Source of the DNA: Selaginella moellendorffii
Lineage: Eukaryota > Streptophyta > Lycopodiopsida > Selaginellales > Selaginellaceae
DNA: 64,000 nt
Direction of reading: 5' to 3'
Assembly: GCF_000143415.4 (NCBI RefSeq)
Contig: NW_003314450.1
Location: 32,436-96,435, forward strand
Positions within the stretch are counted from its first letter, which is position 1. Each line of letters opens with the position of its first letter. Position numbers and translations under genes: made by a program. Below are positions 31,388 to 41,941 of this stretch, in pieces. The notes below the pieces were generated by a model. It saw only the letters and a list, made by a program, of their open reading frames with translations. It did no database searches and had not been told where the DNA came from.

Positions 31388-32954
31388 TTATTGAGGCCTC
31401 TCTGCAGTTACTACTGTGGAGGCCTCGACCTTTTCCTGAGGAAATATTGGCTGGTGGATGGATTTTGTAGCGGACAAAGCCGCGGCCATGGAGACGGGCA
31501 TGAGGCAAAAGCCCTTGCTCTGGAGGAACTGCAGTGCGCTGCCCATGCTCTCGTCCATGAGCCGAGCTGCCTGCCGCTCCAGGCTCGCCAAGCTCTCTGC
31601 CGAAGCGCCATTGCTCTGGCTCAAGCTCGTAGCCATGGCACTGGAATAAGACTGCCATAACCAAAGAGCTTGGTTAGAAGAAGTTTCAGAATTATAACAA
31701 ACCTCTGGAGGTGGCTGGGACCCTGAGCTTCCCATGCGACACATTGAGAATATCTGGCAAAGGAACAAAACAAACCATTGGGTATATGAGGTGACCGAAA
31801 GATAGTTTTCACAAACCTTTGATTGGAGCTGGAGGAATTTTACGTACTCGATTATCTCATCCAGCATAATCGCTTTGTCGGTCTGTGGCACCCAAAGCGT
31901 TTCCATGACATATGATTCCATATACAGACTATATACCTTGTTAGCATTTGGTACCAATCCTTGCAGCTCCTTCATCCTTTCCGCGATTCTCTCCCTGCGT
32001 TGCTGGAAAAAAGAAATCACAAGATCCACAAGCTCAGCGTAAAAACTCTCTCGATGTACGATCAACAAGCTAAAGGACAAAGCTGGCAAGGATCTTAACT
32101 CGCTCGGCAATGCTGTGAGGGTCGGTGGCTTGGCCCCGGCGAGCACGAACTCGAGGCCTCGGAGCTCCAGAAATTGGAGCCATAGGGGCAGGCTGAGCGC
32201 TTCTATACGAACCTCGCGATGGAGCCTACAAATCGGCAAGAGTTTTCCATCTTAGAGTTTTAGAGGAAGATCAAACTTACTGCTTGAATTTGAGGCTTCT
32301 GCTGGCCCAATCCATAAGCACTGAACACACTACTCGCTCCTTCCCTGTGCTGCTAAGAAAGAAGAAACCAAGAAACCATGAGCAGCAATTCCCAATGAAC
32401 AATCGACTCACCATTCTCAAGTTTGAGGGAATGTTTCCAGCGCTGCGGTATCTCGAGGAGAACATGCCAGCGTTGAGATTGAACAAATCTCCAGGCCTGA
32501 GCTGCTGCTGGAGGTCCCCTATGAAAGGCTGCTGCTGCTGCTGCCATAGCCGAGAGGAATCGCCAAAGCTTCCATGGGAGGGAGAGTTGAGAGAAGCCAT
32601 GACCGAGTTTGCCTCGCCCGGGAGGAGCATGGGGAAAGGCGAGGAAGAACATCCTTGGTTGGCCATGATGTTGCAGTTCACGCCGATTCCTCCTCCTCCT
32701 CCGCTAAGCTGCAAGCCAGAATGATCCAGCAAGCTTTGCTGCTGCTGGCTGTGGAGGAAGGAGTCCACATACGATCCAGCTTGCGACTGATCCTGGCACT
32801 CTTCTGTAACTGCTGAGTGATCCTTGGAGTCCCCAGAGGCTCCCGGTTGATCAGGCGCTGCTCCGGATGGTGGATTGATAAACTCGAGCTGGTTCCTCAG
32901 GCCACCGATATCCGACCACGACGGCATGTTGAGAATCTCCAGGATGTCGTCCAT
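31388..32954 (-). CDS. bHLH transcription factor, LRL/UNE12 type (subfamily XI), copy 1
   Basis: Nuclear regulator; relatives (LJRHL1-like, UNE12) control root-hair, rhizoid and fertilisation genes. Exons 32954-32412, 32349-32281, 32225-32100, 32002-31937, 31882-31817, 31753-31703, 31651-31388; 394 aa, every exon phase 0. The basic region starts in exon 3 ([14 protein letters not shown]) and runs on as [22 protein letters not shown], then [20 protein letters not shown]; the H-E-R DNA contacts are present (HSIAERQRRER). The N-terminus has MDDILEILNMPSWSDIG, paralleled in copy 2, and a Gln-rich stretch. The C-terminal SLERQAARLMDESMGSALQF and GFCLMPVSMA blocks are clade hallmarks. The leucine usual after AER is Q here (exon 4 begins CAA). 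ATG 32954 is the first in frame; a longer form would need an upstream exon. Confidence 0.9.
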
Positions 32955-34569
32955 GAGTGACTCCGGAGTGGAAAACAAAGCAGAGCAAGGATACGAACAA
33001 GAGGGTGACTCTCCAGCGCTCGCCAAGATGAGGACGATGCATAAAGTTGAGTAGGAGTTCTTTCTTTCAGTAGAAAAGAACTCTTTGGTTCAGTATACTA
33101 GGAGGAGCTAGCGAGCCGACTTTCTTTTACTCCTGACACAAAGAGAGAGTGAGAGTGAAAGAGAGTTAGTTTTGCAAGACAAAAAGAATGTGTTGGGAGA
33201 TTTCTCTTTGGCAGTATATCTTAGAGATCACGTAGTATGGAGGCTCTCTAAGCCGCCTAATAGAGTGGCAACCGTTAAAGACAAGCTTTCTAGACGCTTA
33301 GAAGTTGGAGAAAAACACTATACCTCTCTCTCAAGTGTTTGTCCAAAGCACCTGGAAGAAAATGCCAAGAGCTTTGTCCTCGTGCTAGAGTTCTAGGCCA
33401 CCCTTACAGCCTTGACTTTGGCTCCTCGGCCCTGCAACAAACAAACAAAAGCAAGAAACACAAGGAGAAAAAAGAGGATCAATTGAACACGCTGTCTAGT
33501 GATAAGTTGCGAGCGATCAGAGATAGAGAGGAATCGCCCAAGTCGATTGACAAAACTTGGAAGCTCCAGAGAGATTATGAGTCGAGCTTTGGATGGGCGT
33601 GTTATACCTCTCAAAATCCCTTGCGCGGCTGCAAGAATTCCTAGCAAATCTCCATCTCTTCGTGTGAAGTGGACATCATCCCACCCAGGCCTCTCCCAAT
33701 CACTGGAAAATGGAACATTCCCCCCGTGGACATATTGCGAAGTAGCAGTAACAGTGCTGTACCAGTACAAGCAAGCAAGAGTTTCTTTAAGAAAAAAGAA
33801 AGCATTGAAGAAAGAAAGGAAAGAGGGAAAGCAATGCAAAGCTGTGTGTGTAGTATCAAAAGCCGAGAAGGGCAGTGCAGTCAACCATGGGGGCCACGAT
33901 AACAACTTTTGTGATGCGGCACAAAGAAGGAAATGGAGAAATCCCAAAACCCCTCCTCCAAAACAATCACATTTAATCTTCTAATTTGCAAAAGTTTGGA
34001 GATGCGATCGAAGGGTCGGAATTGAAAAGCGTCCAAGAAAAAGCAAAAGGTGGCAGCACAATCCAGTCGTCCACGCAAGGTATTAGGTTAGTGACGGCCC
34101 GTCGCGCCCGTCAGCTTTCCCCGCGTGCGCGGGAGTGACGTTTCGGATGACGTTGGAAGGTCAACCACACGAAAAAAGATTCTTCTTCTCCTTTTACTTT
34201 TTGCTTCCCATTCAAACCAAGCTATACAAAATGCGATAGTAGTTTTTTTCGATTTCTTGTCGATTCCAATCAAGCAAGCGGCAATAGGGAATATTTATAA
34301 AACTCGTAGAAGATCGACCCACTTCGATTCCATCTCTCTTGGGCGAATCTTTCCGCGCCACCAAAACTTTTTGGATCTTGTCCAACGTATTTACAAATGG
34401 CCAGGCCTGCACACAACGTTTTCCACTGTCAAACCAGAAGATCACACGAACAAAGAAGAAAAAAGCGAGAAAACAATCACTCACCTTGGCTCACAGCAAA
34501 GCCCAACGCCACCACCACCACCACTGCGTGTTGCTTTGGCCGCAACTCCTTCCCGTATCATCGGCTCAA
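32955..34569. other. Spacer between the two bHLH genes
   Basis: 5' flank and leader of copy 1 and 3' flank of copy 2. GA-rich tract at 33140-33165; no exon chain. A 184-codon minus frame (33393-33947) has no family features and is not annotated. Confidence 0.45.
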
Positions 34570-36380
34570 TCAGTTCGTCTTGCTCTTGGGAGACTTGATG
34601 GACGATGGCTGCTTGATTCCCTCGTTACTCTTGTTGCTAGAGCTGTCCATGATCGCCTCCTTGGCCTTCCCTGTGGCGGCATTGTTCGCGGAGCCACTTC
34701 TATCGGTGGCGACCGTCACCGATGCGTCCGTGTACTGCTGTTTGTCACCGGAGCCGATTGCCTGGAGCGCGCTGAGCGGGACTTTGCCGCTCGCCGTGGC
34801 CAGAGAGATTGGCATGAGGCAGAGGCCCTTGCTCTGCAAGTACTGCATCGCAGAGCCCATGTCCTCGTCCATGAGCCGTGCCACTTGACGCTCGGCGCTG
34901 GCGAGACCGTCGTGGGAGATCCCCGTGCTGCGGCTGAGCGTACTCGCCAGTAAGCTGTTTGCTCCCTGGAACATGAAACGTAAGAACAGCAGCAAAAGAA
35001 AAGTATTTCTTTTACCTCAGATGGTAAGTCTGCCACGAGAGATGGAACAGCTGCCGCACTTCCAAGCCGGCTCATGCTCAAAACCTGCGGGTATACATTC
35101 GCATTCGAAGCTTCTCGAAATGAAAACAAAGAAAGCGCCAACCTTCACTTGCAGCTGCAGAAATTTCACGTAGTCTACAATCTCATCCAGCATCGAGGCC
35201 TTATCCGTCTGGGAAAAACATACAAAAAGATAAGCACCACTAAACGATGCTGAGTATATAAACCTTGTTAGCATTTGGCACGAGGTCTTGCAAAGCCTTC
35301 ATCCTCTCTGCGATTCTTTCCCTACGCAACTGTACTTAAAACAAGTTTAGTCATCCAGAAAAAAAAAAAAAAAAAAAAACAAGGAGCGACAGAGATGATT
35401 ATACCCTCTCCGCAATGCTGTGAGGATCAGTCGCCTGACCGCGCCTAGCACGCACACGAGGCCGAGGAGCCCCACCAGCGACAGGATTTACAGGCTGTGG
35501 CTGCGTACTCGCTGCTTGAGGCCTGTATGCTTGGCCAGACTGTGGCCCCGGAGCACTGGTATTCACCTGCAACTCGCAAGCTTTTCGAACAAAACCACTA
35601 TGACTCGAGAGGCTCACCTGTTGCGAAGGCGGGACGGGCGCTCTAGGCTGAGGAAGCGAAGGATAGACGTTAAACATGGTTCCTGGCGTTCCATCCCGGG
35701 CTTGACCCTGCACCGCTTACGTTAGCATAACCAGAGACGAAGTTGCAAAGTTCGCATCATCTTCGCACCAGTTCCTCGCCGCCACGGAATCCTCTGCCGT
35801 AGACATTCCCCCCGTTGGAGTTCGTGAACATCTCTAGCGGCATGCCTCCAATGAACGGCTGGCGCCACGAGGGCGATAGAGCTTGGCCAGCTTCAGGCCT
35901 CGGTGGAGCACTCCCGACGAGTGTCGAGCCTACGGGAAGTCCAATCGGCACGTCCTCTAGCCTGTGGAGCAAAGGCTCGGAGCCTTGCGAGCCAACCATG
36001 TCGAGGCTGGAGGATGCTCGTTCCATAAGCTGTGATATAGAGCCCTCCGAGAGCATGCTCCGCTGCTGCTGGAGCTGTGCGAAGAGAAAGGCGTCGTCCA
36101 CCATATCACCAATCTGAGGATCCGCGGCCACACTGTCCTGCTGCATTCCCTTTCCCTGCTTCTCGGCCCCGAGGTTGAGCAGTCCGGAAAGCTCTGACTT
36201 TGTCAACTTGGAGGTGTCAATGCCGAATTCCCAGTTCCTCACCCCCAATTCCGACCACGACGGGATGCTCAAGATGTTCTCCAGAAACTCCATGTGTTCT
36301 TTCTCCTCCTGGTTCAGCGGGGCCTGAGAGCTGTCGACGCTTTTCATCACACTTTCTTCCGGCGGGGACTCCTGCTGCAT
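34570..36380 (-). CDS. bHLH transcription factor, LRL/UNE12 type, copy 2
   Basis: Tandem paralogue of the 31.4-kb gene, same strand. Exons 36380-35769, 35707-35618, 35566-35405, 35329-35264, 35208-35143, 35084-35016, 34965-34570; 486 aa, all phase 0 with the same intron positions in the bHLH part. b[59 protein letters not shown], followed by [20 protein letters not shown], closer to the angiosperm consensus than copy 1. The N-terminus has [16 protein letters not shown], matching copy 1; the C-terminus has the [20 protein letters not shown] block plus a Ser/Lys-rich extension that copy 1 lacks. ttcag 10 bases before the ATG suggests a 5' UTR intron. One intron (35330-35404) carries an A(20) run. 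Confidence 0.92.
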
Positions 36381-38571
36381 TCCAGTCGACTGAAGGGAAG
36401 GAGCGAAAAAACAGACTACTTGACCATCCCTGCTGCTGGAGGAAGATCGATTCCAATATTCTCAAGCCGGAATCTCCCAGGGAAATGTGGCTGCAATAAA
36501 CGAGAATCCGTCAAAGAAAGTTTTTCAAACTCCAGGAAATCTCGTTGGCGGTTCAATAATTAGCTTAGACTGACGTAACAGTACGTTGGCAAGCAAGCAA
36601 AGCAAATTCCAAGACAATCCAGGGGAGGAAGAGCTCTAGAAACTCGCAAGAAACCGAGAGAATTACCAATCGGGCATCGCCCGGCGAGAAGGAAACAACC
36701 CAAGACAAGAGCCCAACAAAGAATCCCAGCTGCCCAAATCCAGGAAATCCCAAAACCAGGGGACTGAAGATCGGCAAACGTACCTGGAGCTCCCAGATCC
36801 GCAGCGCAATTGTCCCGAGAAGCCGCTGCTAGCAAGAACACCGCTTCTTTCTCTTCCTCCACAGTCGTCCCCCTCCTCCAAACCAAATGGCGGTGCGCTC
36901 GAGAGACCTCGGGGGGGAGAGAAAGAAAAAAACTCTTCCCTTCTCTACGGGGTCGCTGAGAGCGCACGGATGTCGTCCATCCCAGAGCCACCAACGGTCC
37001 CGGTTGTGCCAGGCACACGAGTTACGCGGTGGAGCATCCGGAACGTTGGGTGCGGGGGATCGACGGCCCAGGCTGCAACCACATTGTAGTCAATGGTTGT
37101 AGAAATGGCAGGGGCTAAATGTAGAAAGTACATTGATTTACCGCAGGGCGTACCACCAACTTTTTTGGATTAAACTGGGAGGAATAAAAGCGATCCCTGC
37201 AAAAAAGCATCCGGTTACTACGCACAAAACTACAACCGTTCGAGAACACTCAACAGAAGATCATATCACTCCACAGGAATATAGCCATGGCTGGCGCCAC
37301 TAAACAGGAGCTAAGCCAAGGATTTGGACGCTAAAAAAGAAAAAAAAAAAGAGAAACCAAAAGCTCTGGACGAGCTAGCCAGGCATCTGCCGCGCTAGGC
37401 TTGTGTGACGAGAAACAATGATTTTTTTAAGATGCAAGGAGCAAGGAAGCGAGAGCAAGCAGGCAAATCTATAGAGCAGCTTACCTGAGCTGGAATTCTT
37501 TTGCGTGGGCTCCATGGATGCACAGACCGCATGCGCATTCTAGGATTGCGAGCGGGACCCAAGTTCTCTCCCCCTTCACATGCCCTGTCCAAAACAAACA
37601 AGCAGTACTCGAAAAGTTTAGCGCGAGCAGTAGAGATCTGTCAGCAAAACCAAAGGACGAACAGTACAGACAGGAAGACAAATTCGCGACGGATACCTTT
37701 GCTTCAAGGATGACACTTGTAAAGCGGGGTCTAGAGATGCCGTCGCGAGCCCGGAAGGAGAAGAAAAAGTGAGACACCCGCGGCTTAGTCCACTTGCAAG
37801 AATCGAATCGAATAGAATAGAACGGAAACCGGAGCGGAGCCGAGAGATGGATGGATTGCCATGGGGGTCAACTAGCAAGGTAGGGAAAAGCAAACTTGTT
37901 AGTGGCAGACAAAGGCTGGTATGTACTTGAACAGTCTTACTTTTTCTCCTGTCATCTCAGTATTGAAAAGAAAAAGCGAACCTTGTGCCGAGCAACATCC
38001 AATGAGACAACCGCGTACGGCATATAGGAATTTTCCAAGGGCCGTGATCTCCGGGAACCTGCGCAAGTTCACATGGCGGGGTCAACACAGCGAGCAAGTC
38101 TGAATAAACTTGCGGGCGAAAAGACGCTTTGAAACGCTTTGCACATAACGAACCAACTATCCTTCCTCCCCGAGAGCGAGCAGCATGATATTTCCTGACA
38201 ATCATGAGTCCAGATAGTGGAGCCGAAAATAAATCAACGAAGAAAAAAAATTAGTTACCAAGTATCGCGTGCGAGCGGCTTGGGTCCCGACGATAGCAGT
38301 GATGTCAGCCAGCTGATGAAGAGTAAGCATAACAAAAGTGGTCAATATCAATCAAGTGTTGTTAATTCAGAAAGCGTTACCTTTCGGGATCGCGAGTAAA
38401 TGTCTCTTACAAATCCAAGAACAAGGTGTGACTTGCGAAGTACAGCTGCGAGTCGGCTTCCAAAGCAGTTTTATTGAAAAACAAGATGTTTCAACTCGAC
38501 GGAGGCAGAGAATGAAATTCTACAGCGAGTGAAAACAAAAAACTCCCTACCTCCACATGGGGTGACGATTT
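36381..38571. other. Long upstream region of bHLH copy 2; 3' flank of the RUS gene
   Basis: No coding exon supported. Splice-like signals on the minus strand (donor cag|gtaagctg near 37486; acceptor before 36389) suggest spliced 5' UTR exons of the bHLH gene. 37795-37825 has short gaatc/gaata repeats. Confidence 0.4.
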
Positions 38572-40295
38572 TCAGGTGCAAACCCGAGCATTTCCAGGAC
38601 TTAATAGCGTCTCTGACATTATCCAGCCCTGGAAAGCATAGAACTTTAGTACCTCTTCGTCAACCACAATGTTTTACCTGTTTTTCGGCATCGAGTTTGA
38701 AATGTTCATAGAGGGGAGATATGTATTTGCAGCTTTCTTGATACGCTCCTTCGGCAGAAGAACATTTATCAAAAATGTTGACAAACAATTGGCCCTGCAT
38801 AAAGTTACTGATATCAGAAAGCAAAGACCAGAATATTCAACACACTCACATGAAATGCTGCTCGAAGGACGTCATCACCGTTGGCTCTTTCCTTTAGAAC
38901 AACATAGGTGCGCTGACGTTTAGGATTGTAGCTTACAAGGTAGTTTTCCCCCTGGAAAGAGAAAGCGAGAAAGAGAGTGTGTGTGTGTGTCATTCGATAC
39001 TGTGAATAAAGAAGGCACCTTAAATAAAGAGTCTATGTACTGGTAGTCTTGAGGAGCAGAGAAGGCATCAGATACCCGTGCGCCTGAAGAAACTTCCCAC
39101 GGTCAGCAAACAGCATCCAAAAACTAACAGAAGGGGTACCTAATTCTAGTTTCTCTAGTGACCATTGCGGACCAACGATAATTCGCTCTCTCTCATTTGC
39201 TTCAACCAAACCCGGAACTTTCCCTGCAGAGGAAAAATGTCAAACAAAAGTGACTTCCAGACTTGAAATACCTGTCTCTAGAAAAGTGTCGACAGCAATC
39301 CCGAATCTGTGCCGGTTCAATGTTGGCAGCTGAATTGCTTTCACCTGCATTGGAGTGTTGAGGCAGCCGAAGGCGCAGAAAAGAAAACAATACCTCTCGA
39401 AAGGAACTGTAGACGTATCCAAAAGCCAACGCACTAAATGGAGCAAAGACAGGAAAATTTTTGGACATCAGAATTCCCATGCCAGTACCTAGCTAAAAAG
39501 TAGCGTGTTAGCAAACTACCAGTCCTTGCAACTCGTTCTCATACCAGATCCGCAATGTTTCCGATACACTCTCCTTTTGCAGTTATGTCTCCAATGTTTT
39601 CTCGACGCGCAAAGGCCTTGTATATGGGTGCTCGAGTCGAAGTAGACGCCACTGCAGCAACGTTCTGCAAAAGAAAAAACAAGCCTCTTGAGAAGAAATA
39701 ATAAAACAAGGTAAGAACACCTTTCCAATGTTAGCTATACAAGCCAGAGGGAGAAAAAATTGTGGTGTGGCAGATGTAGCTAGTTCCAGTGCCGCAGCTA
39801 ATTGCATTAAGACATCACCAGCAAATCGAATCTGTAAAAGACTCACGAATCAGAGAACTAAGCACGAGAGCAAACGCATAACCTGCTTAAGGTGACAATC
39901 GAACTTCTTTCCATGCCGAGCAAAAATCATTTTTCCGATTCGGCCAGCACCATCCTGAGAAATGAAGTGAAGTCCGTTTTAGAACTACGTCAAAGTTTTG
40001 CATAACACAGCACCGACCTTGACAACCCAGTTTACAGCGATGGCCGAAGACGAAGCTCCATTCCGGACACCAAGAGCATGAAGCAGCGACCGGGTCGTGA
40101 AGACGCCCATGGCACCTCCAAAGAAATACTGGACGAAATCAGCACTGTCGTCTAAAACACGATCCAAGCAAGAGCTTTTACCTGGAGGCATCGCCATTGC
40201 ATGTAAGGCGTGTAGCACGGAAGAACACTGTCCGGAAAGCCTTCCGGCACGACATGCGATCGCACAAAGTCCATAATCTCCTGAAGAACAAGGTG

Positions 40296-40330
<35 letters not shown>

Positions 40331-40528
40331 CGATGCATGACTCACCGCAAGGGCGCTTTGGTGTGGAAACAATTTCTCGCTCTGTAAGACCTGCCCCTTT
40401 GCAACGTATTTCCATTGCACGTCTCCGATTCTCTCCAAGCACAGTGTGGAGCGAGTGGCTCTAGCATCGGCAATCCTCGCGGCTGTGCCGCCATCGCTAG
40501 CGCACTGCCCTCCTCCCAAGCCCTGCAT
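38572..40528 (-). CDS. RUS: ROOT UVB SENSITIVE family protein (RUS/DUF647)
   Basis: Thirteen exons: 40528-40346, 40280-40182, 40128-40018, 39954-39883, 39831-39721, 39664-39545, 39492-39394, 39344-39272, 39223-39140, 39083-39019, 38951-38850, 38794-38678, 38628-38572; 430 aa, phases agree throughout. Family motifs: VVPEGFPDSVLPCYTPYMQW, YFFGGAMGVFTTRSLL, AIAVNWVVKDGAGRIGKMIF, RFAGDVLMQLAAALEL, FFLPLACIANIGK, APIYKAFARRENIGDITAKG, IADLLGTGMGIL, VKAIQLPTLNRHRF, and an ending GWIMSETLLS that mirrors the family's GW...LLS tail. RUS proteins are membrane-associated and linked to UV-B response, auxin transport and vitamin B6; the molecular activity is unknown. Which of RUS1-6 it is was not settled, RUS6 being the nearest by memory. 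The intron 2 gap is only 53 nt. Confidence 0.9.
40300..40326. repeat. (GA)n microsatellite in RUS intron 1
   Basis: Uninterrupted ga repeats, about 13 units, inside the first RUS intron close to its acceptor. Confidence 0.9.
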
Positions 40529-41068
40529 TTGCTACCTAGGAGCGCCTCCGAGCTCTCAATCTCGTGTCGTCCGCTCCCCGCCCTAGCTTAAAAGCAGCCT
40601 TATAAATATTACCATGTAATGAGATTTTGTCCATTCATGGTCTACAGTCAAAAGAATCGAGCAACGCCATGCATAGTAAACACCTACCACGTAGAACTTA
40701 TTAGATAGTGTGACTATACAAGGGGATTCTTCGATCGATTGATTGTCCAATGCCGGTGGTAGTAACTTGGAGCACTATGCTCAACAAGGATGTAGCGAAA
40801 AGTAAAAACTTTTTGCAAAAGTTATTGGGTCGGAGTATGACTTATTTACTTCAAGACACACAATAGGGTCACACTCTACAACCCAACAAGTTAACAATTT
40901 AGTTTTCGCCACACTGTTTAAATAAGAAAGACTCAGCAACGCTTGGGCACGTGGGAGAAGTGTATTGCCCTAAGCTTTGCCCTAGCTAAAGTAAACGAAT
41001 AGTTAATTAAACACAGCATATTCTATAGGTGCATGCAATCATTTGTAAATCGAAAACAATGTAACAAA
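40529..41068. other. Intergenic between RUS and tRNA-iMet
   Basis: RUS promoter side, then AT-rich DNA; nothing else recognised. Confidence 0.45.
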
Positions 41069-41140
41069 ATCAGAGTGGCGCAGCGGAAGCGTGGTGGGCC
41101 CATAACCCACAGGTCGGAGGATCGAAACCTCCCTCTGATA
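41069..41140 (+). tRNA. Initiator tRNA-Met (CAT)
   Basis: 72 nt that fold as a cloverleaf: acceptor atcagag/ctctgat, anticodon stem gtggg/cccac around ccCATaa, T stem ggagg/cctcc. A1-U72 pairing and the GATCGAAAC T-loop (A54, A60) are marks of eukaryotic initiator tRNA, and the body matches plant iMet apart from the T-stem bases. A T-run (gcttttatcatttttt) follows as the Pol III terminator. No intron. Confidence 0.95.
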
Positions 41141-41316
41141 GTGCTTTTATCATTTTTTAAAAACAATCCAAGAAAACTTGCTATTACGATCTTGATTTTA
41201 CGAAGATCCTCTGTGAATCGAAAACAACGAGTAGAAGTTGTGCGTCGAAATTCAATACTGTTTGCCGCAGAATATTCAAAGTCGTCGTAAATTACTATTG
41301 TCTACCGTGTTTGGCC

Positions 41317-41787
41317 ATGGCGGCTTCCCTGGTAGCAGCTCCAAGTGGGCGATATCCATTTGCGATTGGGCGCCTTCCAAATCGTAATGCACGGTTCCAA
41401 CCAGCTCCAGATGTCCGATTTCCATCGCCAGTTCCAATTGGGCGATTCCAGCCAGCTCGATTTCCACCAGGTGGGCGATCGAGGCTTCGCGTCTGGGCGG
41501 CTTACAAGGTAACGCTGGTGACCCCTGAGGGCGAGAAAGTGCTGAGCGTGCCCGAGGATTCCTACATTCTGGATGCCGCGGAGGAGCAGGGCGTGGAGCT
41601 GCCCTACTCGTGCAAATCGGGGGCGTGTTCTTCTTGCGCGGGCATGGTGAAGCTGGGCGAGGTGGATCAGAGGGACCAAACGTTTCTCACTGATCTCCAG
41701 GTGAAACAAGGCTACGTTCTCACCTGTGTGGCATACCCGGTCTCGGATTTGGTCATTCAAACCCACCAGGAAGAGAAACTCTACTAA
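41317..41787 (+). CDS. Plastid [2Fe-2S] ferredoxin, intronless
   Basis: 156 aa from ATG 41317. An N-terminal transit peptide of about 60 residues ([15 protein letters not shown]..., with loose [15 protein letters not shown] repeats), then mature ferredoxin from about [14 protein letters not shown]. The cluster ligands are in [12 protein letters not shown] (C-x4-C-x2-C) and the distal [25 protein letters not shown] and [10 protein letters not shown] are typical of plant-type ferredoxins. It carries electrons from photosystem I (or from FNR in roots) to enzymes such as FNR, nitrite and sulfite reductase. LYxxE-type ending is replaced by HQEEKLY. Confidence 0.95.
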   Translation: MAASLVAAPSGRYPFAIGRLPNRNARFQPAPDVRFPSPVPIGRFQPARFPPGGRSRLRVWAAYKVTLVTPEGEKVLSVPEDSYILDAAEEQGVELPYSCKSGACSSCAGMVKLGEVDQRDQTFLTDLQVKQGYVLTCVAYPVSDLVIQTHQEEKLY

Positions 41788-41941
41788 AGTTCTAAGACCA
41801 TGATCCAACTTTGGAGATGATTGGATTTACGTTATTCGCAGAGCTTTGCTCCTGCCAAAAAATTTGCACAAAGTGTTGTTGTTGGAGTCATGCACAAAAC
41901 ACTTACAAATCAAAGAAGAAAGAGACCATACAAACTTTCCT

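Noticed and set aside
33120-33170. miR156-like word (tgacacaaagagagagtgag)
   Set aside because: Too many mismatches to the miR156 family and no complementary arm nearby; it is a GA-rich tract in the bHLH 5' flank.
33393-33947. 184-codon minus frame between the bHLH genes
   Set aside because: No motif or splice support; low-complexity Phe/Leu runs from AT-rich DNA.
38515-38630. Alternative RUS ending through LDNVRDAIKSWKCSGLHL
   Set aside because: Looks protein-like but needs a phase change; the phase-0 reading ends GWIMSETLLS, which matches the family tail.
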